DNA of 12,264 nt. Origin: an uncultured Collinsella sp. (lineage in GTDB: Bacteria > Actinomycetota > Coriobacteriia > Coriobacteriales > Coriobacteriaceae). Shown here piece after piece: positions 6,774-12,264 of this stretch. Below the pieces are notes generated by a model. The model worked only from the letters and a program-made list of their open reading frames with translations. It was not told the DNA's origin and made no database searches. The translations under genes were made by a program, and so were the position numbers. The stretch's first letter is position 1. Each line of letters opens with the position of its first letter. The stretch lies in contig CAAFGE010000023.1 in NCBI GenBank assembly GCA_900762355.1, forward strand, positions 1 through 12,264. The letters are read 5' to 3'.

Positions 6774-7502
6774 TTACTCCTCCGATGCGGTGGCCGCGGT
6801 GTCGTCACCTTCGGCACCATCACCGGCAGAAGGCTCGGCCAAGCGGTAGCCCACGCCGCGCACGGTCTCGATGGCGCTGGCATGCTCGCCGAGCTTTTGG
6901 CGGAGCGTCTGCACGTGAACGTCGACGGTACGCGAGCCGCCGTCGAAGTCCCAGCCCCACACGCTCTGCAGCAGCGACTCACGGGTAAAGACCACGCCGG
7001 GCTTGCGCATGAGGTACTCGAGCAGGTCGAACTCGCGCAGGGTGAGCTTAAGCGGCTCGCCGGCAACGGTCACCTCGCGATGGCTGGGCGAGAGCACGAT
7101 GTCGCCCACGCTGAGCGCATCGCTCGCCTGCTTGACCATGCCGCCGCGACGCAGCAGTGCGCGGCAGCGGCTCGCAAGCTCCATGAGCGAAAACGGCTTA
7201 GTCAGGTAATCGTCGGCACCGCCATCGAGCGCCATCACCTTGTCGAGCTCGGTGTCCTTGGCGGTAAGCATCATGATGGGCACCGTCGCCGTCAGGCGAT
7301 CGGCACGCAGACGACGCATAATCGCCAAGCCATCGGTGTCGGGCAGCATGATATCGAGCAGCACAGCATCGGGCACCCGTCGCGCCACGGCAGCTTTAAA
7401 CTCGCCATCACACGAAAAGCCCTCGGCCTCGATTCCCTGCTTGCGCAGCGCGTAGACTGTCAAATCCCTGATGTTGTCATCGTCCTCGACGTAATAGATC
7501 AT
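6774..7502 (-). CDS. phoB: PhoB-like OmpR-family response regulator
   Basis: This is a DNA-binding response regulator of 242 residues. The receiver domain has the acidic pocket EDDD (E6-D9), phospho-acceptor D50 in LLDIMLPDTDG, T80 in MLTAKD and K102 in LTKPF. The C-terminal winged helix runs from about 140 to 225, with LTLREFDLLEYL, the WGWDFDGGSRTVDVHVQTLR recognition region and the VRGVGYRL wing. An Asp/Glu/Ala-rich tail follows. AAGGGG lies six bases before the ATG. The gene lies 64 bases after pstB and overlaps the operon with phoR downstream. Phosphate regulation is inferred from pstB proximity; a related cell-envelope regulator cannot be excluded. Confidence 0.9.
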   Translation of the reverse strand: MIYYVEDDDNIRDLTVYALRKQGIEAEGFSCDGEFKAAVARRVPDAVLLDIMLPDTDGLAIMRRLRADRLTATVPIMMLTAKDTELDKVMALDGGADDYLTKPFSLMELASRCRALLRRGGMVKQASDALSVGDIVLSPSHREVTVAGEPLKLTLREFDLLEYLMRKPGVVFTRESLLQSVWGWDFDGGSRTVDVHVQTLRQKLGEHASAIETVRGVGYRLAEPSAGDGAEGDDTAATASEE

Positions 7503-7566
7503 GTTGAACCCCTTTGCGGCCGATATGACCGCATCTTAACCCTAAAGGCACCTGTAAAAGACAGCG

Positions 7567-8442
7567 TCAGCCAAAACGCCCCGTCAAATAATCCGCGGTG
7601 CGCGGATCGGACGGATTCTTGAAGAGTTGCGCGGTGGGCGCGTGCTCCACCAGCTCACCCAGCAAAAAGAACGCAACCGAATCGGAAATACGCGCGGCCT
7701 GCTGCATGTTGTGCGTCACGACCACCAGCGTGCAGGTCTCCTTGAGCTCGCAGGCCAGCTGCTCCACCACCAACGTCGACACAGGGTCGAGTGCCGAGGT
7801 CGGCTCGTCCATCAGCAGAATGTCGGGCTGCACGGCAAGTGCGCGGGCGATGCACAGGCGCTGCTGCTGTCCACCCGAAAGACCCAGGCCCGACTCTTTG
7901 AGCTTGTCCTTGACCTCGTCCCACAGGGCAGCGCGACGCAGGGAGTCCTCGACCAGCTCATCGAGGACGGCGCGGTCGCGCACACCCATACCGCGAGGAC
8001 CGTAGGCGACGTTGTCGTAGATGCTCATGGGAAATGGGTTGGGGCGTTGGAACACCATGCCCACGCGCTGGCGCAAACGGCAGATGTCGCAATCGCCCAG
8101 GATATCTTGACCATCGAGCGCAATCTTGCCCTCGATGCGGCAATCCTTGATGCCGTCGTTCATGCGGTTAAAGCAGCGCAGCAACGTGGACTTTCCGCAG
8201 CCCGAAGGCCCGATGAACGAGGTGATCTGCTTGTCGCGGATCTTGATATTCACGTCCTTGAGCGCATGGTGGTCGCCATAGAACAGGTCGATGCCCTCGA
8301 CATCGATGCGCGTCAGCGAGGCGGCAAGATCCTCTGCCGTGGGGCGAGTCGCATCCCCAACCTCGCGCTCATGCGCGGCCTCGGCCTGCGCTTCCATGAG
8401 TTCTTCAAGCTCCGTGGGCTCCACAGCCGCAGCAGCCGTCAT
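7567..8442 (-). CDS. pstB: Phosphate ABC transporter ATP-binding protein PstB
   Basis: This is the ATPase subunit of the high-affinity PstSCAB phosphate importer. From the chosen start it has 291 residues. Motifs are Walker A GPSGCGKST (78-86), the Q-loop segment FQRPNPFPMSIYDNVAYGPR that is diagnostic of PstB, the signature LSGGQQQR, Walker B ILLMDEPTSALDP and the H-loop VVTHNMQQA. I chose ATG 8442 because GGAGGT sits seven bases before it and overlaps the in-frame ATG at 8457. The N-terminus carries an extra 40-45 residues, acidic and Glu/Ala-rich, before the usual start near IDVEGIDLFYG. The genes for PstS, PstC, PstA and PhoU are not adjacent: a VanS-like kinase gene lies upstream and phoB downstream. 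It must therefore work with membrane subunits encoded elsewhere. Confidence 0.95.
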   Translation of the reverse strand: MTAAAAVEPTELEELMEAQAEAAHEREVGDATRPTAEDLAASLTRIDVEGIDLFYGDHHALKDVNIKIRDKQITSFIGPSGCGKSTLLRCFNRMNDGIKDCRIEGKIALDGQDILGDCDICRLRQRVGMVFQRPNPFPMSIYDNVAYGPRGMGVRDRAVLDELVEDSLRRAALWDEVKDKLKESGLGLSGGQQQRLCIARALAVQPDILLMDEPTSALDPVSTLVVEQLACELKETCTLVVVTHNMQQAARISDSVAFFLLGELVEHAPTAQLFKNPSDPRTADYLTGRFG

Positions 8443-8455
8443 ACCGCACACCTCC

Positions 8456-8484
8456 ATATCGATATCAATTCAGCAGTATCGATA
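8456..8484. promoter_or_regulatory. Paired TATCGATA palindromes upstream of pstB
   Basis: Two perfect 8-bp palindromes TATCGATA occur at 8457-8464 and 8477-8484. The first is extended to the 10-bp palindrome ATATCGATAT (8456-8465). Their centres are exactly 20 bp apart, close to two helical turns, and the nearer one sits immediately before the pstB Shine-Dalgarno. This looks like a tandem operator. A further -35-like TTGACA (8524-8519 on the minus strand) lies upstream without a well-spaced -10. Confidence 0.45.
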
Positions 8485-8545
8485 GTAGGAATCGCGGCTC
8501 ATACGCACGTGAGCACATTGTCAAGTGTTTGTAAGGGCACGCTAG

Positions 8546-9784
8546 CTATGCGGCGGGCAGCTCGATGGTGAATATCGTGTGTTCGGGCGTCGATTCACAT
8601 GCAACGGTACCGCCGTGTGCCGCGATGATCTCCTTGGCAATAGCAAGGCCCAGGCCGGCACCACCGCGATTGGTCGCACGCGCCACATCCAGGCGATAGA
8701 ACTTCTCAAAGATCACCTTGAGCTTAGCCGCAGGGATAGGATCGCCCTGATTGATAAAGCGCACGCGCACGCCGCCATCGTCTTGGCGCCTGGCCTCAAT
8801 CGTGATAGTCGAGCCCTCATAGCTATAGGCGACAGCGTTTTTCATGATGTTGTTAAACACGCGGGCCATCTTGTCGCCATCCACGAGCACCGTCAGGTCC
8901 TCGCGAATATCAACTTGGGCTTCCTTATGCTGCTCGTTGAGGATGGGATAGAACTCGTCAGCCACCTGAGCCAGCAGCAACCCCAGATCAACATAGCCGC
9001 GCGTGAGCACGATATCGTGGAAGTCAAAGCGCGTGATATCGAAGAACTCTTCGATGAGCGCATCGAGCCGGTGCGCCTTGTCGAGCGCCACGCCCGTAAA
9101 GTGCGCACGTTGCTCAACCGGCAGCTCAGGAGCCTCTTGCAGCAGCGAAAGATAGCCCACCACACTGGCAAGCGGGGTGCGTAGGTCATGTGCCAAGTAC
9201 GTGACCAGATCGTCCTTGCGATGAGACTCGTCACGCAAGGCCTGCTGCACCTTGCGCTCGCGATCGCGCACACGGTTGAGTGCGCCCTCGACCTCCAGGA
9301 AGTCGCCGTCGATGTTGTCCCAGGTGTCGGGGTGATCGATCAGGCGATCTTGAATACGAGCGGCCAGCACACAATCGGCATGCTGCTCGCCCTGCTCATA
9401 GCCCTGGTAGTACAGGGCGCGGCCGCAAAAGAACAGCACGCACACGGCAAGCGCAAGCACAAAGCCAAGCATGTTGAATACAAAGCCGGCATCGAACAGC
9501 ACCGGCCCTTCGATGCCGCTGAGTGCCATGGCGCCAATCGCCAACGTCATGGCCCACGCGGCACCGCCAATCACCACGCAGCGGCGTACGATTTCAAATC
9601 GATCGATCAGCAAAAAGCCGACAAGCAGCACCGCCAAGATTCCAGCGATGTTATCGATGCCAATCAGCAGCAGGCTCAGCAAAAAGAGCAGCACCGTTGC
9701 AAGCGCGCGGTTGTCGACGACCGACCTCACGTATTCAAAGAGTCGATCGGACACCTCGAATGCCTGCCTATCGTCTTTTGTCAT
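8546..9784 (-). CDS. VanS-like membrane sensor histidine kinase
   Basis: This sensor kinase is encoded with the VanR-like regulator 25 bases upstream. The 412-residue product has four predicted membrane spans (about 28-44, 46-60, 69-90 and 101-120) with very short outside loops, so it may sense within the membrane and not by a large external domain. The HisKA motif is LVTYLAHDLRTPLASVVGYL with H199. The catalytic domain has NNIMKNAVAYS and EKFYRLDVARA, then GGAGLGLAIAKEI. The usual D-x-G-x-G of the G1 box is replaced by FINQGDP, a form also seen in VanS-type kinases. I prefer ATG 9784 over the GTG at 9790 because GGTGGGG is eight bases before the ATG but nearly touches the GTG. True vancomycin resistance is not implied: no vanHAX genes are present. 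Confidence 0.88.
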   Translation of the reverse strand: MTKDDRQAFEVSDRLFEYVRSVVDNRALATVLLFLLSLLLIGIDNIAGILAVLLVGFLLIDRFEIVRRCVVIGGAAWAMTLAIGAMALSGIEGPVLFDAGFVFNMLGFVLALAVCVLFFCGRALYYQGYEQGEQHADCVLAARIQDRLIDHPDTWDNIDGDFLEVEGALNRVRDRERKVQQALRDESHRKDDLVTYLAHDLRTPLASVVGYLSLLQEAPELPVEQRAHFTGVALDKAHRLDALIEEFFDITRFDFHDIVLTRGYVDLGLLLAQVADEFYPILNEQHKEAQVDIREDLTVLVDGDKMARVFNNIMKNAVAYSYEGSTITIEARRQDDGGVRVRFINQGDPIPAAKLKVIFEKFYRLDVARATNRGGAGLGLAIAKEIIAAHGGTVACESTPEHTIFTIELPAA

Positions 9785-9809
9785 ATCCACTTCCCCACCA
9801 TCAAAGGCG

Positions 9810-10505
9810 TTATTCGATTATGTAGCCGACGCCCCAGACGTTTTTGATAAAGCGCGGCTTTTGAGCGTCGTCACCGATCTTTTCGCGCAGGTGGCGAATG
9901 TGCACCATCACCGTATTGTTGGAGCCGGGCATAAAATCCTCGTTCCACACCGCGCGGAACAGATCCTCCACGGCCACCACACTGCCGCGATGCTCGACCA
10001 GATACAGCAAGATGGAATACTCGATGGGCGTGAGGCGAACCGGTGCACCGTCCACCGTTACGGAACGGGCATCGCGGTTGATCTCTAGGCCGTCGAACTG
10101 GATGGTCGGCGACTCGGCCGCCTGCGCACGGCTACCGTAGCTGGTGTAGCGACGAAGCTGAGCGTGCACGCGCGCGATGAGCTCCAGCGGGCGGAACGGC
10201 TTAACCACGTAATCGTCCGCGCCAAGCGAAAGGCCCTCGATCTTGTCTTGCTGGGCATCGCGCGCCGTCAGCATGATCACGGGATAGGTATGGCTGGAAC
10301 GGATCGTACGCAGCAACTCAAGCCCATCGATATCGGGCAGCATGACATCCAGCAGCGCCAGATCGAACTCCTGCTCCAAGATTGCCTTGGCAGCATCGGC
10401 CCCGCTATAGGCGACCTGTACGTCAAAGCCTTCTTTTGTAAGGTAGATACCAACCAAGTCAGCGATGGCCTTTTCGTCATCAACTACCAAAATGCGCTCG
10501 TTCAT
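9810..10505 (-). CDS. VanR-like OmpR-family response regulator
   Basis: This DNA-binding regulator has 231 residues. The receiver has D9/D10, phospho-acceptor D53 in LLDVMLPDIDG, T80 in VIMLTARD and K102 in VVKPF. The segment HTYPVIMLT and the run PFRPLELIARVHAQLRRY closely follow VanR. The winged helix covers about 135-231, with LTPIEYSILLYL and NNTVMVHIRHLREKI. AGGAG stands five bases before the ATG. It is followed by the VanS-like kinase after 25 bases. Divergent from it is a D-alanyl-D-alanine carboxypeptidase, a function also regulated by VanRS in resistance clusters (vanY). The direct repeat at 10571-10586 is a candidate binding site. The family is firm and the regulon is inferred. Confidence 0.92.
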   Translation of the reverse strand: MNERILVVDDEKAIADLVGIYLTKEGFDVQVAYSGADAAKAILEQEFDLALLDVMLPDIDGLELLRTIRSSHTYPVIMLTARDAQQDKIEGLSLGADDYVVKPFRPLELIARVHAQLRRYTSYGSRAQAAESPTIQFDGLEINRDARSVTVDGAPVRLTPIEYSILLYLVEHRGSVVAVEDLFRAVWNEDFMPGSNNTVMVHIRHLREKIGDDAQKPRFIKNVWGVGYIIE

Positions 10506-10525
10506 GCGTGCTCCTCTCGCGCTCC

Positions 10526-10531
10526 ATTATG
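10526..10531 (-). promoter_or_regulatory. Candidate -10 box of the VanR-like gene
   Basis: CATAAT on the minus strand matches the -10 consensus at five of six positions and lies 20 bases before the ATG. No good -35 hexamer stands 16-18 bases upstream, which fits a promoter needing an activator. The predicted leader would be short and begin close to the Shine-Dalgarno. Confidence 0.4.
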
Positions 10532-10564
10532 CCCGAGGGGGCGCACGCCACACACAACAAGCGT

Positions 10565-10591
10565 GGGTGATTAAGTCGGCCTTAAGCACCC
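10565..10591. promoter_or_regulatory. Operator candidate between the VanR-like gene and dacA
   Basis: TTAAG occurs at 10571-10575 and 10582-10586, an exact 11-bp period, the spacing typical of OmpR/PhoB-family direct-repeat sites. The same stretch is an 11-bp inverted repeat with one mismatch: GGGTGATTAAG (10565-10575), five-base centre, CTTAAGCACCC (10581-10591). It lies upstream of the candidate -10 boxes of both divergent genes. That it binds the neighbouring regulator is inference. Confidence 0.5.
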
Positions 10592-10657
10592 TTGTGCCCG
10601 TTCGGGCGCGGATGTGGGCCACGCACGCACGCGATGATCGCCGACACCGGCAAACGA

Positions 10658-10663
10658 TATACT
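10658..10663 (+). promoter_or_regulatory. Candidate -10 box of dacA
   Basis: TATACT matches the consensus at five of six positions, 39 bases before the preferred GTG start. No convincing -35 hexamer is found. If used, transcription would begin near 10670, downstream of the in-frame ATG at 10634, which supports the later start. Confidence 0.4.
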
Positions 10664-10702
10664 CTAGTTCTAGAAGAGACCATCCCGTCGAAAGCGAAAT
10701 CT

Positions 10703-12043
10703 GTGAAGTCCCTCACCTCTTTTGCAAAGCGCTCAGCTCAGCTTGCCGCCGGCTTTGTCTGCGCTATCGCCCTTGCCGCTGGCGTGCCCACCGTCGCCGG
10801 CGCCCAAGTACTCACGACCGACAATGTTTGCGGCAAAACCGCCGATGCGCGCGGCATCACGGCCGAAAATCTGCCCGATATCGATGCGACCAATGCGCTC
10901 GTCATGGGCAAAGACGGCACCGTCTACTACGGGCGCGGCGCCGATGAGCAGGTCAAAATCGCCTCGATCACCAAGGTCATGACCGCAATCCTAACCGTCG
11001 AGAATTGCAAGATGGACGAGAAGGTCACGGTGAGCAACGCCGCAGCCACCGTGGGTAATTCGACCGCCGGCTTGCTCGAAGGCGACGAGCTTACCGTGGA
11101 GCAGGCACTGCGCGGCCTGATGATTCCCTCGGGCAACGACGCCGCCGTCGTGCTCGCCGAATATGTGGGCAAGAAGATCGAGCCTAAGACCAAAGACGCC
11201 GAGGCAACCTTTGTAAAGGCCATGAACGAGCGCGCTAAGAAACTCGGCTGCACCGGTACGCTTTTTGAAAACCCGCATGGTCTGGACTTTGATGAGTGGG
11301 CTGGCGATATGCACTCAACCGCACACGACGTAGCGCTGATGATGCAGGAGGCCATGAAAAACGATACGATCCGCGAGGTCGTAGCGAGCGAGGATTCCTG
11401 GATCGAGGTCACGGGCGCCGACGGCACCGACCATTCGCATTCCATGGACACGCATAACTATTTGCTGGGCCAAGATGGCAACATCGGTGGCAAGACCGGC
11501 ACCACCGACGACGCGGGCTACTGCTTCACGAGCGCCTACAACCGCGACGGCGACGAGATCTACACCGTCGTTTTGAACTCCACCACCACCGACCAGCGCT
11601 TTACCGATACCGCCACCCTTGCCAACTGGTACTACGGCCACAAGGTGACGGTCGCAATCGCCAACACACAGGAAAAGACCGCCAACGGCAACCCGCTTAT
11701 GGCGCGCATTGGCCAAACCGACTGGACGGATAAGACGATCGACGCCACACTCGCCGATCCCACGGCGCAAGCGACCGTGTTTTCCCTTGCCGGCGAGGTG
11801 ACCGAAAAGGTTAGCTACGACGATCTTTCGGGCACGGTGCATGTGGGCGACAAGGTGGGTAGCGTCACGCTCAAGCAGGACGGCACCAAGATCGCCGTCA
11901 TGGACCTGGTTGCCGACGAGGAAGGCGCAGGGCCGAATCCCATTGAATGGCTGCTCGTGAAGCTCGATCGCTTGGGCCGTCGCATCGACAACCGCCCGCT
12001 CACGGCAGAAAGCGAGACCGTCGCCAAGGCGCCCGAGGTGTAG
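10703..12043 (+). CDS. dacA: Secreted D-alanyl-D-alanine carboxypeptidase (DacA/PBP5 class, peptidase S11)
   Basis: This penicillin-binding protein removes the terminal D-Ala from peptidoglycan pentapeptides outside the membrane. From the GTG at 10703 it has 446 residues. A signal peptide has K2/K9/R10, the hydrophobic run LAAGFVCAIALAAGVPTV and likely cleavage after AGA (34). The catalytic motifs are S88-I-T-K91 in ASITK, S143-G-N145 in PSGND and K264-T-G in GGKTGTT. A C-terminal beta domain follows, and the segment NPIEWLLVKLDRLGRRI (about 412-428) could be an amphipathic membrane anchor like that of PBP5. Earlier in-frame starts at 10592 (TTG) and 10634 (ATG) lack ribosome binding sites and would add residues before the signal peptide. 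The chosen GTG has only a weak GAAAG upstream, so the start remains uncertain. It is divergent from the VanR-like gene. Confidence 0.93.
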   Translation: MKSLTSFAKRSAQLAAGFVCAIALAAGVPTVAGAQVLTTDNVCGKTADARGITAENLPDIDATNALVMGKDGTVYYGRGADEQVKIASITKVMTAILTVENCKMDEKVTVSNAAATVGNSTAGLLEGDELTVEQALRGLMIPSGNDAAVVLAEYVGKKIEPKTKDAEATFVKAMNERAKKLGCTGTLFENPHGLDFDEWAGDMHSTAHDVALMMQEAMKNDTIREVVASEDSWIEVTGADGTDHSHSMDTHNYLLGQDGNIGGKTGTTDDAGYCFTSAYNRDGDEIYTVVLNSTTTDQRFTDTATLANWYYGHKVTVAIANTQEKTANGNPLMARIGQTDWTDKTIDATLADPTAQATVFSLAGEVTEKVSYDDLSGTVHVGDKVGSVTLKQDGTKIAVMDLVADEEGAGPNPIEWLLVKLDRLGRRIDNRPLTAESETVAKAPEV

Positions 12044-12067
12044 GGCGCAAGAATAATAAGCCCATTG

Positions 12068-12101
12068 AAAGGAGGCGTCCGAAAGGATGCCTCCTTTTTT
12101 T
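12068..12101 (+). terminator. Strong intrinsic terminator of dacA
   Basis: GGAGGCGTCC (12071-12080) pairs with GGATGCCTCC (12085-12094) over 10 bp with one G-U wobble, closed by a GAAA tetraloop. Seven Ts follow (12095-12101), and AAA before the stem can extend the pairing. It begins 24 bases past the dacA stop. Confidence 0.93.
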
Positions 12102-12103
12102 GA

Positions 12104-12116
12104 GGGTTCGAATCCC
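12104..12116 (+). other. tRNA T-arm-like scrap after the dacA terminator
   Basis: GGGTTCGAATCCC has the form of a tRNA T-stem-loop, but no other tRNA parts lie upstream (the terminator occupies that space) and no CCA end follows. Only three stem pairs form. It may be a remnant of a tRNA 3' end such as integrating elements leave at attachment sites, or chance. Confidence 0.3.
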
Positions 12117-12131
12117 CAGCCGCGGCTTATA

Positions 12132-12148
12132 GGACAAAAAGTGTGTCC
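12132..12148. repeat. Short palindrome at the edge of a possible inserted element
   Basis: GGACA (12132-12136) and TGTCC (12144-12148) pair around AAAAGTG. It lies 25-41 bases past the stop of the minus-strand gene that runs off the window, a distance typical between a transposase stop and the terminal repeat of an insertion sequence. No second end is available for comparison. Confidence 0.3.
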
Positions 12149-12172
12149 CGATAGAACATCCGTTTCCATCCA

Positions 12173-12264
12173 TTAATCCAACCAGAACGGGTACGGGTCC
12201 CTGTGGTGGAGGTCCTCCCACACGGCCCTGTCGCCCCACTCCGGCCCTCCGTCGTCACGCGACG
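12173..12264 (-). CDS. 3' end of an unidentified gene running off the window
   Basis: The minus strand is open from the window edge to a TAA at 12173-12175, giving 29 codons that end EDLHHRDPYPFWLD. The codons are GC-rich at third positions and the residue mix (Trp, Asp, His, Pro) looks like real protein, not noise. The gene is convergent with dacA. I do not recognise the family. A transposase is possible given the palindrome just downstream, but nothing in these residues shows it. Confidence 0.45.
   Translation of the reverse strand, partial: SRDDGGPEWGDRAVWEDLHHRDPYPFWLD

Noticed and set aside
5433..7622. 729-codon plus-strand open frame opposite phoR and phoB
   Set aside because: It spans two well-supported genes and their junction on the other strand. 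The Arg/His-rich translation has no recognisable domain, so it is a codon-bias shadow.
7627..8571. 314-codon plus-strand open frame opposite pstB
   Set aside because: Antisense shadow of a gene with all ABC ATPase motifs; no ribosome binding site or domain.
8546..10505. A vancomycin-resistance operon
   Set aside because: Only VanR/VanS-like regulators and a general D,D-carboxypeptidase are present; there is no ligase, dehydrogenase or VanX dipeptidase in the window.
12071..12122. A tRNA gene around the T-arm-like sequence
   Set aside because: The preceding bases form a clear intrinsic terminator; there is no D-arm, anticodon arm, acceptor pairing or CCA end.
11315..12169. 284-codon minus-strand open frame opposite dacA
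   Set aside because: It runs through the dacA coding region and terminator in reverse; no motifs and an implausible start within the terminator region.
1..12264. CRISPR array, prophage or toxin-antitoxin module
   Set aside because: I see no regularly spaced direct repeats, no phage structural genes and no small paired ORFs with toxin or antitoxin features.

Overview
The window looks like chromosomal DNA of a high-GC anaerobic actinobacterium of the class Coriobacteriia, most likely a Collinsella-like gut bacterium. This is an inference from GC-rich codon use, an HtpG with an acidic insertion, the VanRS-like pair and the overall gene mix; no marker RNA gene is present to confirm it.

Layout from left to right. 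Positions 1-318 hold no convincing gene but carry three inverted-repeat structures, including a nested element of about 100 bp with perfect 15-bp ends. Next comes a long minus-strand series: htpG (Hsp90 chaperone), a GNAT acetyltransferase, and the compact tyrosine-phosphorylation module cpsB-cpsD-cpsC (PHP phosphatase, BY-kinase, Wzz-like co-polymerase/activator). Transcription order in that module is cpsC, cpsD, cpsB, then GNAT. After a terminator-like hairpin come, still on the minus strand, a PhoR-like sensor kinase, a PhoB-like regulator and the phosphate-transport ATPase PstB. Upstream of these lies a second two-component pair that resembles VanR/VanS. Divergent from vanR, on the plus strand, is a secreted D-alanyl-D-alanine carboxypeptidase (DacA/PBP5 class), closed by a strong intrinsic terminator. 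The right edge holds a tRNA T-arm-like scrap, a small palindrome and the last 29 codons of an unknown minus-strand gene, together resembling the edge of an inserted element.

The genes form three working groups. CpsC/CpsD/CpsB should control the length or export of a surface polysaccharide through a phosphorylation cycle, although no glycosyltransferase or polymerase genes are in view. PhoR/PhoB/PstB link phosphate sensing to phosphate uptake, but pstS, pstC, pstA and phoU are missing from the neighbourhood. VanS/VanR-like proteins probably sense cell-wall status, and the divergent carboxypeptidase is an obvious candidate target. Their shared intergenic region carries an 11-bp-period direct repeat of the kind OmpR/PhoB-family regulators bind.

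No unmistakably new multi-gene system is visible. The most promising undescribed signals are non-coding: the nested palindrome after htpG, a terminator-shaped hairpin in the htpG leader, GGGAC-type repeats that bracket the GNAT gene and overlap two stop codons, the paired TATCGATA palindromes before pstB, and the vanR-dacA operator candidate.
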